A program made the position numbers and the translations under genes. A DNA stretch of 64,000 nt, taken from Acidobacteriota bacterium (lineage in GTDB: Bacteria > Acidobacteriota > Thermoanaerobaculia > Gp7-AA8). Position 1 is the stretch's first letter. The number at the start of each line of letters is the position of its first letter. The notes under the pieces were generated by a model that did not search any database, was not told the origin of the DNA, and saw only the letters and a list, made by a program, of their open reading frames with translations. Positions 50,251 through 58,623 of the stretch are shown in pieces. Where the stretch lies: NCBI GenBank assembly GCA_016184115.1, contig JACPDH010000045.1, positions 1 to 64,000 of the forward strand. Reading direction: 5' to 3'.

Positions 50251-51294
50251 ATGTCAAAAGGCTTTCTTCGCAACGACGCGTACCGCCCCTTCGTCGTGTC
50301 GACGATGCTGATGCTGATCATCTTCGCGATCGGTACGCTCGGCTACACGTTCCTCTCACCGACACATTCGGTACTCGATGCGGTCTACATGACCGTCATC
50401 ACGCTGACCACAGTCGGCTACGGCGAGATCATCGACTTCTCGAATCACCCCGAAGGACGCGTCTTCACGATCTTCCTTCTCTTCACCGGTGTCGGCACAT
50501 TCGTCTACTTCTTTTCTGCCCTCACCGGCTTCATCGTCGAGGGAAACATCGAGCGCATCTTCCGGAGGAGGAAAATGCAGAAGCTCATCGCGAATCTGAC
50601 CGAGCATTACATCGTCTCGGGAACGGAGTTCATCGCGCGGCACATCGTGCGCGAGCTCGTCGACACGGAACGCGACGTCGTTCTAATCGCGCCATCCGAG
50701 GAGGCGGTCAACGACATCCGCAGGCACGCCGGAGGTGCGCAGTTCGCGGCGATCGTGGGCGACCCGACCGATGACGCCAATCTTCTCGAAGCAGGGATCG
50801 AGCGCGCGCGCGGCGTTTTCGCCTGCATGGAGTCGGACAAGGACAACCTCATCCTCACGGTGTCGGCACGCCTTCTCAATCCAGGGACGAAGATCGTCGC
50901 GCGCTGCGTCGACGAGGACTTCGTCGCGAAGATCCGTAAGGCGGGCGCCGATCAGGTCGTCTCGCCGCCGATGATCGGCGGGCTCCGCATGGCCTCGGCC
51001 ATGGTGCGGCCAACGGTCGTGACGTTTCTCGACGTCATGCTCCGCGACAAAGAGCAGCGCTTTCGTGTCGAGGAGTCCGTGGTTGCCGCTCGCTCGAAGG
51101 TCGACGGCATGACGACGAGAGAGCTCCGGCATCACATTGATCGCTCAGTGCTTCTCATCGCGGTACGAAGCGAAGACGCGGGCGACGGCTGGGTTTTCAA
51201 CCCGGGCGACGATTTCGTGCTCCGCTCGCCGATGACGCTCGTCTACGTCGGCAGTCCGGGCGCGAAAAGGGAGGTCGACCGGGTTTGCGGTTGA
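50251..51294 (+). CDS. MthK-type potassium channel with RCK domains
   Basis: Two transmembrane helices (residues about 15-35 and 70-95) flank the selectivity filter TLTTVGYGEI, followed by an RCK_N domain (about 110-225) and an RCK_C domain (about 260-340). This is the layout of ligand-gated K+ channels of the inner membrane. The Rossmann glycine motif, normally GxGxxG, reads YIVSGTEFIARHI. Nucleotide binding may therefore be altered or lost. Confidence 0.92.
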   Translation: MSKGFLRNDAYRPFVVSTMLMLIIFAIGTLGYTFLSPTHSVLDAVYMTVITLTTVGYGEIIDFSNHPEGRVFTIFLLFTGVGTFVYFFSALTGFIVEGNIERIFRRRKMQKLIANLTEHYIVSGTEFIARHIVRELVDTERDVVLIAPSEEAVNDIRRHAGGAQFAAIVGDPTDDANLLEAGIERARGVFACMESDKDNLILTVSARLLNPGTKIVARCVDEDFVAKIRKAGADQVVSPPMIGGLRMASAMVRPTVVTFLDVMLRDKEQRFRVEESVVAARSKVDGMTTRELRHHIDRSVLLIAVRSEDAGDGWVFNPGDDFVLRSPMTLVYVGSPGAKREVDRVCG

Positions 51295-51322
51295 AGGGCG
51301 GGATCGCGGTTCGCCCTTCCTC

Positions 51323-52408
51323 TCAGCGCAGTCCCCTCTTCGTCACGAGATACGTTGCGAAGCTCCCGAGCCAGTGCCCGCCCTCGTACGCCTGCCCCGT
51401 GATCGCGGCAATGCCGCGCTCTTCATGTTCCTTCGACGATGCGAGGATCGATGCGCGACGCGGATCTCCCTCCGGAAGTCCCGATGCGATCCCTTCGAGC
51501 ATCCAGGCACGGCTCAGGTTGAGACCGTCGAGGTGAACGAGCTTGCCATCGCTCCGGTCCGTCACCACTCCCGGGTGGATCCAGGCCGCGCTTCCGTCAC
51601 GCGGCAATCTCGGCATGAATGCGCCGAGCCACGCCGCGTATTCGACCGGCGACAGCGCGCGCCGCATCGCATCGGCCTCCGCAATACATGGCGAGAGGAA
51701 GTCCTCTCCCGAAGGCTCGTATGCGAGCGGGCAGTCGAGGTCGCTTCCGTAGTACGCCAGGATTCTCCCAACGACGAGCGTCTCGAGCTCCGCGTTCTTC
51801 ACGACGCGCGCGTAGTCGAGCATCAGCCCTAACGCGAACGCCGACTGGCTGTGCTCGCCGGAGCGGACCGGGTGCGACAGTTTCGGAAGCCACGCCGACA
51901 CGCGGGCGACTGCGGCCTTCTCGAGCGGCGCGAGATTCGCAGAGAGCTCGCGCGCCAACGGGTCGTCCCACTCGTGCAACTCTGCGGAGAGCTGCAGCAT
52001 CCACGCGAGCCCGTAGGGGCGCTCGAAGCTCGCCCGCCCCTCCGTCTCGAGGTACGCCGTCTCCTTCGCGACCTTCTCCTTCGTCAGACTCTTCGCGAGC
52101 GCCTCGCGCGCCGGCTTTGCAAACGGGGCATCGGGCCACGTTCGCGCTGCCCGCACCAGCATCCAGTGGCCGTGCACTGCCGAGTGCCAGTCGAAGCAAC
52201 CGTAGAACGCAGGAGTCAGCTCGCGGGGAGGTTGCACATCCTTGTCGGACGACATCACATGAGCGATTTTGTTCGGGTACTCCTTGTGGACGCAGCCGAG
52301 CGCGAGATCGGCGAATCGCTGCGCAGCCGAGGCGTCGAATGCCGGGCCAGCCGCGGCGATCGGGAACGCGAACATTACGGCGAAGAGAGTCACGAGTGCA
52401 TGGCGCAT
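51323..52408 (-). CDS. Secreted DUF2891 protein
   Basis: After a signal peptide (HALVTLFAVMFAFPIAAAG), the 361-residue protein contains PAFYGCFDWHSAVHGHWML and HSQSAFALGLMLDYA, matching DUF2891. The all-helical look and conserved Trp/His/Asp residues suggest an (alpha/alpha)-barrel, possibly acting on carbohydrate. No experimental function is known to me. It converges with the potassium channel gene. Confidence 0.85.
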   Translation of the reverse strand: MRHALVTLFAVMFAFPIAAAGPAFDASAAQRFADLALGCVHKEYPNKIAHVMSSDKDVQPPRELTPAFYGCFDWHSAVHGHWMLVRAARTWPDAPFAKPAREALAKSLTKEKVAKETAYLETEGRASFERPYGLAWMLQLSAELHEWDDPLARELSANLAPLEKAAVARVSAWLPKLSHPVRSGEHSQSAFALGLMLDYARVVKNAELETLVVGRILAYYGSDLDCPLAYEPSGEDFLSPCIAEADAMRRALSPVEYAAWLGAFMPRLPRDGSAAWIHPGVVTDRSDGKLVHLDGLNLSRAWMLEGIASGLPEGDPRRASILASSKEHEERGIAAITGQAYEGGHWLGSFATYLVTKRGLR

Positions 52409-52452
52409 GGCGCGATTCTACCTCTCGATCGTGCTATGTTCGTGGCGCGTCG

Positions 52453-53397
52453 ATGTCTGATCAATCGCTCTCTCCGTCCGGCAGCGGAAGGCGCGGCGGG
52501 CCCGATTCCGCCGCGGCGAGATCGAAGCTCGCCGTCTCCACGGGGGCGACACTCCTCTTCGTCGGATTCGAGCTCATGGCCGGTCTTCGCGCGAACTCGC
52601 TCGCGCTCGTCGGCGACGCGTTCCACAACCTCACCGACGCCTTCGTGCTTGTCCTCGCCCTCGTCGCGCTCGTGCTCTCGCGTCGCCCGCCGAGTGGACG
52701 GAAGTCGTTCGGGTATCAGCGCGCGGGGATACTCGCCGCCTTCGTCAACGGAGCGTTGCTGCTCGCCTTCACCGTCGTCTACTTCGTCGAGGCCTTATCG
52801 CGCGCCCGCGCGCCAGAGCCGGTCGACAGCGACACGATGCTCGTCGTTGCAGCGATCGCGATCGTGTTCAACGGACTCATCGCCTCCTGGCTGCATCGGG
52901 GAGCGCACGGCGATGTCAACATCCGGAGCGCTGTCCTGCACCAGGTCGCCGACGCTTTGGGATCGCTCGGTGTCCTCGTTGCCGCGATCGGCATACGGAT
53001 CACCGGGAGCTCCGCGTTCGACCCCCTCGTCTCCATCGCGATCGGCGTGCTGATCAGCTGGACATCGTGGAGCATTCTCCGCGAGACGGTGAATCTGCTT
53101 CTCGAGGGAACGCCGCAGGGCATCGATCCCGACGAGATCACGCGAGCCCTCGCCGCCCAGGACGGAGTCTTCGGCGTTCACCACCTGCATATCTGGGCGT
53201 TAGGCCCGTCGAATCCGGCGCTCTCCTGTCACCTGACGCTCGGCGACGTTCCGCTGCGCAGCACGTCGGAGTTGCTCGACCGGGTCAATGCGATGCTCGC
53301 CGCGAGCTACGGAATCGTTCACACGACGATCCAGCTCGAGCATGCCCCTTGCGGGAAAGAGCAGCATTCCGAGCACGACGCAAGCGCAGGCTGTTAG
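52453..53397 (+). CDS. Cation diffusion facilitator (CDF) transporter
   Basis: Six transmembrane helices carry the two metal-site motifs GDAFHNLTDA and HQVADALGS (HxxxD), as in Zn2+/H+ antiporters of the ZitB/CzcD type. A C-terminal cytosolic domain (GVFGVHHLHIWALG) and a His-containing tail (EQHSEHD) follow. The start is the ATG at 52453, giving 314 residues. It exports divalent cations, probably zinc. The stop codon lies in a GTTAGGC heptamer. Confidence 0.93.
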   Translation: MSDQSLSPSGSGRRGGPDSAAARSKLAVSTGATLLFVGFELMAGLRANSLALVGDAFHNLTDAFVLVLALVALVLSRRPPSGRKSFGYQRAGILAAFVNGALLLAFTVVYFVEALSRARAPEPVDSDTMLVVAAIAIVFNGLIASWLHRGAHGDVNIRSAVLHQVADALGSLGVLVAAIGIRITGSSAFDPLVSIAIGVLISWTSWSILRETVNLLLEGTPQGIDPDEITRALAAQDGVFGVHHLHIWALGPSNPALSCHLTLGDVPLRSTSELLDRVNAMLAASYGIVHTTIQLEHAPCGKEQHSEHDASAGC

Positions 53398-53457
53398 GCC
53401 GGGACATCAACCCGAAGCGACCGTACTCGACCGTTCCGCTCTCCAGCGGAGCTTCTG

Positions 53458-55185
53458 CTACTTCTGACCCCGTCGCACGACCTCGTACGCATCGGGATAC
53501 GCGTAGTCGACGGTCATCTTCGCGACTCCGGCCGGGAGGAGAATCGGGAACCCGGGCGACACGGTGTAGAAGGGGCGAAGATCGATGCGGTTGGAGAGTC
53601 GTTGCATCCCCGCTGACCCGCAGTAGTCGCCCACGCGCATGATGTCGAGCGGCTGCTTCCATTTCGCCGTCGGGTAGAGCTGCTTCACCTCGTCGCGAAT
53701 CTGGCCGGCTTTGGGCTTCTCCGCCCAGTTCTTCGTGAACGACGAGAGAACGAGCTCCTCGCGTGAGACTCGTCCCTTGTCGTCGTATGTAAAGCCGAGC
53801 GTCCCCGCCCAGGAAACGGTCGGGGAGCCCTCGACGGGCAGTCCTGTATAACCTCCGCCGAGCTTCACACTCTGGAGCGTCCCCGCGGCGTTACGGACAT
53901 AATCGGCGCTCATCTGCATCAGGTGATCGCACGCGCCTCGGTTCTGGTAAGCCACCCTTTCACGTGCGAGGCGTCCGGCAGCGTCATAGCCGTAGCGCTT
54001 CTCGTAGACCACTCCGTCGATGACGACATCTTCACGCTGAAGATTCCAGCGCTCTGCTCCCGCTTTCTCCGCCTCGTAGCGCAGCACGTCACCTGAAACG
54101 GGCGCGAGAAGCCTCTCGAGCACGTCAGAACCCTGTTCGAGCACGATGACCTTCTGGTCGCCAACGCGTTTCTCGACGATGATGTCGCCGTCGTACACCC
54201 ACCCTTCGGCTTTGCGTGCGGCACGGATCGATCTCTGGCCGGCAGGACTGTAGCCGAGTGTCTCGCCGTAACGTCCTTCCTTACTGAGACAGGAGAGGAG
54301 CTCGTTTCCTCCGAACCGTCCGTCCATGTAGTAAAGCGTTCTCGTCGCCGAGGCGCCTTCGAGGCATGGGCGAGAGCTCCACTGCGGTTCGTCGAAGAGA
54401 TAGGGGCCGTGCCAGCAGCGGTGACACCAGGTTGCGCCGTTCTCGAGCTTGAGGCCACAAAACGGACAGATGAATTTCGTCCGCATGTCGGTGATCTCGG
54501 CCTCGAGGCGGAACAGCTTCTGGTCGACCTCGTTCTTGTCGCTCGGGCTCGGCGTCAGTGCGAGATAGCGGCGGAGGTACTCGGTGGCGCGGACGAAGTC
54601 GCCGCTCTGTTCCCACGCGAGCGCCTGGTTGTAAGCGACCGCTGGGTCGGTCGGCTGCTTTTCGGCCGCTTCTTCGAAGATCGTGAGCGCCTGGTCGTAC
54701 TCGCCGCGCGCAAGGTGATAGCGCCCGCGGTTGAAGAGCTCGATGTAGTGCTTCGTCTCCGATTGCCGTTTCTCGAAGTCCTTCTGGAAATCGAGCTCGG
54801 TCTGCAGCTTCCGGATCGTCTCGACCTCGGCGCCGTTCGGATATAGCGCAAGGTAGCGGTCGACGCGCGACTGAGCGTCGGCGTAGAGACCTTCCTTCAC
54901 CATCAGGATCGCGAGGTTGTAGAGCACGCCCGGTTGTCCGGGAAAGATCGCGTCGGCACGGAGGTAATGCTCGAGCGCTGCCTTCGTGTCGGGGATCGCG
55001 GCATAGCGCTTTCCAAAGGCGATCGCGCGAGTGAACTCTTCCTTTTCCTCCGCGGTCGCCGGCCGGCTCTCCGTAATGTCTTCCGCATCGACCGGCTCGC
55101 GAGACTGCCCTTGCGCCACGCCGGGGGGCGTCGCGAGAGACGCGAGGAATAGCGCGAAGAGGAACGTGATCCTGGCTCGTGTCAT
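53458..55185 (-). CDS. Secreted TPR protein with zinc ribbon and YD-like beta region
   Basis: A signal peptide (RITFLFALFLASLATPPG) is followed by TPR repeats (residues about 65-235), then a four-Cys zinc ribbon (CPFCGLKL and CHRCW, about 250-270). The C-terminal half is beta-rich with a segment like RHS/YD repeats (YEKRYGYDAAGRLARE) and further FTYDDKGRVSREE. I know no named family with this order. It follows the gene at 55196 by 10 bases, so the two form an operon. A structural or binding role in the envelope is likely. Confidence 0.8.
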   Translation of the reverse strand: MTRARITFLFALFLASLATPPGVAQGQSREPVDAEDITESRPATAEEKEEFTRAIAFGKRYAAIPDTKAALEHYLRADAIFPGQPGVLYNLAILMVKEGLYADAQSRVDRYLALYPNGAEVETIRKLQTELDFQKDFEKRQSETKHYIELFNRGRYHLARGEYDQALTIFEEAAEKQPTDPAVAYNQALAWEQSGDFVRATEYLRRYLALTPSPSDKNEVDQKLFRLEAEITDMRTKFICPFCGLKLENGATWCHRCWHGPYLFDEPQWSSRPCLEGASATRTLYYMDGRFGGNELLSCLSKEGRYGETLGYSPAGQRSIRAARKAEGWVYDGDIIVEKRVGDQKVIVLEQGSDVLERLLAPVSGDVLRYEAEKAGAERWNLQREDVVIDGVVYEKRYGYDAAGRLARERVAYQNRGACDHLMQMSADYVRNAAGTLQSVKLGGGYTGLPVEGSPTVSWAGTLGFTYDDKGRVSREELVLSSFTKNWAEKPKAGQIRDEVKQLYPTAKWKQPLDIMRVGDYCGSAGMQRLSNRIDLRPFYTVSPGFPILLPAGVAKMTVDYAYPDAYEVVRRGQK

Positions 55186-55195
55186 CGCGTCGGCC

Positions 55196-56440
55196 TCACA
55201 GGAAGGACTGCATCAGATCGGAAAGCGAGAGCAGCTGGCTCGATGTGAGATTCGATGTCTTGGCGAGCAGGTGATACAGCGCCTGCTTCCGTTGTTCGGC
55301 CGCGTACTTGCCGGACGCTTCGCGGACCACGCCGAAGGGGTCGCCGGTCAACTCCCCGGGAATCTCGACGACGACGTCCTTTGCATCGGCTGGGGCCCAG
55401 TGCGCCTTGACCATCTCGCCGAAGAGCTTGCCGACGAGATCGAGCCGCGCTGGCTCGGCATCAGCAGAGCGCAAAGCGTCTGCGAGTGCACTGCGCGGCC
55501 CCGCCGTCTCGACGACGAGCTTCAGATTCGAGAGAAGCTGCATGCGAGCGACCGACGCTTCAAGGACGCTCCTCTTGACGGCCGCGTCCTCGACCTGCGC
55601 CGACGCCCTCACGATGGCCTGCACTCGCGAGGTCTCGTAGTTGACGAACGCGTCGGCCGCGTTCGCTTCGCCCGAGTCGGACGGAGTGGGCTCCGTCTGA
55701 TCGCCACCCGGCGCAGATTCCGTTCCGCCGTCAAGAACTGACGGCGCGATCGCGCGCGTCACAATCACTTCTTTCGGCGTCGCGACGTCGACGAGCGGGA
55801 ACTCGATCGCGGCAGCGGGGGCGTACTTCGGTGCGTCTGCCCCGACTTCGGTCGTCTTCGCCGCCGACTCCGCCAACGGCTCGGGCACCGAGGCGAGATC
55901 CTCGGCCGCCGGGCTGATGACCTCCCTGGGCCAAAGCGCGTTGTCGAACGTGCTCGCCGGCACGCGGAGCCTCGTGACGACTTCCGAGTTCGGAAGCGCG
56001 TCCGAATCGAGCAGTCGCAAGCGCACCCGCGTCAGAATGTCGAGCTGCGTGCGACGTTCCGCCGTGCGCTTCGCGTCATCGAGCATGTTCGCGCTCGACG
56101 CGACCCGCGTCATATCGCAGTGACAGCTGCCGAACTGGTCGGACTGATACTGAAGCCGCGGTTCGTGCTTCTTCAGGAAGTCGACGACCGCCGCATTGCG
56201 CGACTTCTCCGCCGCCAGCGCCGCCTCGCAGGCGGCCCGCGAGGCGAACTCGTTTACGCCCGTGAGCTCGACGCTCGTCTTCGTGTCGGGGCGGTACATC
56301 TTCACGTGGTAGTGCACGACCGCGCAATTCGAGGGGTCGATCCCCGCCCCTGACTGGCAAGTCAGCGGGACCTGAGCATGAAGGCCGGCCGTCCCGAGAG
56401 TCAGGCTGGCTACCAGAATCGATTTCGTGATCGGGCGCAT
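55196..56440 (-). CDS. Secreted hypothetical protein
   Basis: I do not recognise a family. The 414-residue protein has a signal peptide (PITKSILVASLTLGTAGLHA), a small folded domain with four cysteines (CQSGAG, NCAVVHY, AACEAAL, CHCDM; residues about 25-120), an acidic Pro-rich middle and a helical C-terminal third. I start at the ATG at 56440 because the upstream frame lacks a ribosome site. It is in an operon with the TPR/zinc-ribbon gene. Confidence 0.75.
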   Translation of the reverse strand: MRPITKSILVASLTLGTAGLHAQVPLTCQSGAGIDPSNCAVVHYHVKMYRPDTKTSVELTGVNEFASRAACEAALAAEKSRNAAVVDFLKKHEPRLQYQSDQFGSCHCDMTRVASSANMLDDAKRTAERRTQLDILTRVRLRLLDSDALPNSEVVTRLRVPASTFDNALWPREVISPAAEDLASVPEPLAESAAKTTEVGADAPKYAPAAAIEFPLVDVATPKEVIVTRAIAPSVLDGGTESAPGGDQTEPTPSDSGEANAADAFVNYETSRVQAIVRASAQVEDAAVKRSVLEASVARMQLLSNLKLVVETAGPRSALADALRSADAEPARLDLVGKLFGEMVKAHWAPADAKDVVVEIPGELTGDPFGVVREASGKYAAEQRKQALYHLLAKTSNLTSSQLLSLSDLMQSFL

Positions 56441-56575
56441 GGATCGTTCGCTTTCGGAGCACGCGTCGGAAGCTACGGGATTATATCCACACCTGCCGGT
56501 GACACGATTCAACGAAAGGCCACTGCCGGGCGTATCTCGTGCGAACCCCGGAACGTCCGGGAGAAGGAGAGCAAA

Positions 56576-57019
56576 ATGAAAAGGACCTGGATCGTCATCG
56601 GAACCGTAACCCTCGTTGCCGCGCTGGCGGCCGCACCGTTTGCCTGGGCGCATCAGCAGGCGAAACGCCACGAAATGAGCCCCTTCATGACGCTCGAAAA
56701 GCTCCGCCAACTGCGCACGGAGCTCGACCTCACCGACGCGCAGCTCGCCGAGCTCCGGGCGATCAGGAAGGAGACTCGAGAGGCGAACGCAGCGTATCGC
56801 GCGTCGTTGCGTGACAACTTCGCCGAGGCCGGCCTCGCCCTGCTCGCCAACCCGGACGACATCGCAAAGGCCGAGGCGATCCTCGATCGCAATGAAGCGG
56901 CAAAGAAAGAGCTTCGAGCAAACGTGCTCGATGGGGTCGCGGACGCGATCAAGGTTCTCACACCCGAGCAGCGGGAAAAGCTGACGACGGTGATCGACGC
57001 GCGAAAGGAGGGATTCTGA
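56576..57019 (+). CDS. Spy/CpxP-like periplasmic protein
   Basis: The 147-residue protein has a signal peptide (TLVAALAAAPFAWA) and two LTxxQ motifs, LTDAQLAEL and LTPEQREKL, of the Spy/CpxP family. Members are helical, cradle-shaped periplasmic chaperones or stress sensors. AGGAGAGC precedes the ATG at 56576. It lies upstream of an ECF sigma operon that also encodes a related protein, so both may belong to one envelope-stress response. Confidence 0.88.
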   Translation: MKRTWIVIGTVTLVAALAAAPFAWAHQQAKRHEMSPFMTLEKLRQLRTELDLTDAQLAELRAIRKETREANAAYRASLRDNFAEAGLALLANPDDIAKAEAILDRNEAAKKELRANVLDGVADAIKVLTPEQREKLTTVIDARKEGF

Positions 57020-57054
57020 AGAAAGCGCCGGACAGGCAAGAGAGCGTGAGAACC

Positions 57055-57145
57055 GGAAGTTAGAACGTAGAACGCTGAATGTCGAATCCAGAAAGGGGAT
57101 ACCCCTTTCTGGGTTCTGACTTCCACGTTCATCGTTCTAGCTTCC
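57055..57145. repeat. Heptad inverted-repeat element, family A (copy 5)
   Basis: Units AAGTTAG, AACGTAG, AACGCTG, AATGTCG and AATCCAG lead into a tight inner hairpin (CCAGAAAGGGG/CCCCTTTCTGG) and the inverse arm GTTCATCGTTCTAGCTTCC. It separates the Spy-like gene from the ECF sigma operon. Confidence 0.85.
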
Positions 57146-57190
57146 CGACGCTCGTACCAAAGCGAAGAGCTGACACTCCGGGAACCGTCG

Positions 57191-57832
57191 ATGGAAAGCT
57201 ACAGCCGTGCCATCCTCGTTGGCAATCCCCTCACCCTCGTCTATCTTGCGAACGGGGATGCCCGCGTGAACGAACCACGAGTCGCGGCCGATCCGCTGGA
57301 GCGCCGCGCGATCGAAGCGATTCGCGGCGGCGATTCGCACGGCTACGACTACCTCGTCTCGAAGCACTCGCGCCGCGCCTTGTCGATCGCCTGGGGGATC
57401 GTGCGCGACGCCTCGGAGGCCGAGGATCTCGTGCAGGACGCCTTCGTGCGTGCATACCAGAAGCTCGACCGTTTCCGCGAAGGCGAACCGTTCGGGCCGT
57501 GGCTCTATCGGATCGTGACGAACCTGGCCCTCGACGTACTGAAGCACCGGACGAAGTTCCCCGCGACGCCGGTCGAGATTCACGACGAACGGGGCGAGTT
57601 GCGGAGCGTCCGGGCCGAGTGGAGCGACACCGCGGCGCGGATCGATCGGGCGATCGAGTCACTCCCGGAGATGCAGCGCGTGGTCGCGCGGCTCTTCATC
57701 GTGGAAGAATTCGAGCATGCGGAGATCGCCGCGATGACCGGACTGGCCGAAGGCACCGTGAGGTCGCATCTGTCGCACGCAAGGCGCAAACTCCAGGTTG
57801 CGCTGTCCGACCTGAGAGAGGAAACGCGATGA
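57191..57832 (+). CDS. ECF-type RNA polymerase sigma factor
   Basis: Region 2 is seen as SIAWGIVRDASEAEDLVQDAFV and GPWLYRIVTNLALDVLK, and region 4 as LPEMQRVVARLFIVEEFEHA followed by LAEGTVRSHLSHARRKL. There is no region 3, as expected for the ECF group. The ATG at 57191 gives 213 residues; a GTG at 57266 (before NEPRVAAD) would give a more usual length and is possible. Its stop overlaps the small membrane protein gene. Confidence 0.92.
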   Translation: MESYSRAILVGNPLTLVYLANGDARVNEPRVAADPLERRAIEAIRGGDSHGYDYLVSKHSRRALSIAWGIVRDASEAEDLVQDAFVRAYQKLDRFREGEPFGPWLYRIVTNLALDVLKHRTKFPATPVEIHDERGELRSVRAEWSDTAARIDRAIESLPEMQRVVARLFIVEEFEHAEIAAMTGLAEGTVRSHLSHARRKLQVALSDLREETR

Positions 57833-58122
57833 ACGACGACGATTTTCTGAAAACGCTGCGCGCGGAAGGTAGTGAGCTCCGCTTCGATCCAGGCGAGGTG
57901 GTGTTAGGGCGGATCGAGGCACGCGTGCGCTCGCGACTCTCCGAAGTCGAGTCGATCTCCGAAACGCTTGCACGATGGCTCCGCCCGCTCGCCGGTGCGA
58001 TGTTCGCGGCCGCGGCCATCTCCGTCGCAACGCTCGTCTGGCTGTCGATCGAGCCCGCCGACGCGCTCCTCGCGAGCGCCGACGTTTCGATCGTCGAGGA
58101 CTACTACCGTGTCGCACGCTGA
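57829..58122 (+). CDS. Small single-span membrane protein, probable anti-sigma factor
   Basis: The 97-residue protein has a cytoplasmic N-terminal part (NDDDFLKTLRAEGSELRFD), one membrane span (PLAGAMFAAAAISVATLVWL, residues about 53-72) and a short periplasmic tail. It overlaps the sigma gene by four bases and the next gene by 14. No zinc-binding anti-sigma motif is present. Position and topology match small anti-sigma factors such as CnrY; the role is inferred from context. Confidence 0.75.
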   Translation: MNDDDFLKTLRAEGSELRFDPGEVVLGRIEARVRSRLSEVESISETLARWLRPLAGAMFAAAAISVATLVWLSIEPADALLASADVSIVEDYYRVAR

Positions 58123-58534
58123 AAATCAGGGACATGCACGCAGCGCTCTCGTCGCGGCGTTGCTTCTCGCCGCCACCTTTGTGACCGGGATCGTCACCGG
58201 CATCGCCGCCGACCGGATCGTTCTCGTGCGGGAGGCCCGCATTCTGCCACGCGAGGGAATGCGATTCGTTTCGGCGCGGATCGTCCGCGCGATGGATCGG
58301 GAGCTCGACCTCACCGAGGCGCAGCGCGCCGATGTCGAGCGGATCCTCGCCGACCGGCAGAAGCGGGTCGAACGCCGCTGGGTCGAGATGCGACCGCTGA
58401 TGCGCGCCGAGATAGAACGCACGAACCGGGAGATCGAAGCGATCCTCACTGACGAGCAGAAGCCGAAGTTCGAGAGATTGACCAAGCGGTGGGAAGCAAG
58501 GATGGGGAAGCTGCTGGGAACGACTCCGAAGTGA
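58109..58534 (+). CDS. Membrane-anchored CpxP/CnrX-like sensor protein
   Basis: An N-terminal anchor (ALVAALLLAATFVTGIVTGI) precedes a helical periplasmic domain with LTEAQRADVERI and LTDEQKPKFERL, the repeat pattern of Spy, CpxP and metal-resistance sensors like CnrX. The start is the GTG at 58109, which sits behind GAGG. No histidine occurs in the periplasmic part, so CnrX-style metal sensing is unlikely. With the two preceding genes it forms a sigma/anti-sigma/sensor unit. Confidence 0.82.
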   Translation: MSHAENQGHARSALVAALLLAATFVTGIVTGIAADRIVLVREARILPREGMRFVSARIVRAMDRELDLTEAQRADVERILADRQKRVERRWVEMRPLMRAEIERTNREIEAILTDEQKPKFERLTKRWEARMGKLLGTTPK

Positions 58535-58623
58535 CATTGTTCGTCGTTGATCGCCCGATCGCCCCCCTCGTTTCCCGAACGTTTCAGCACTCGAGCCCCG
58601 CTCCCGCCGCATAATCGACGAAA

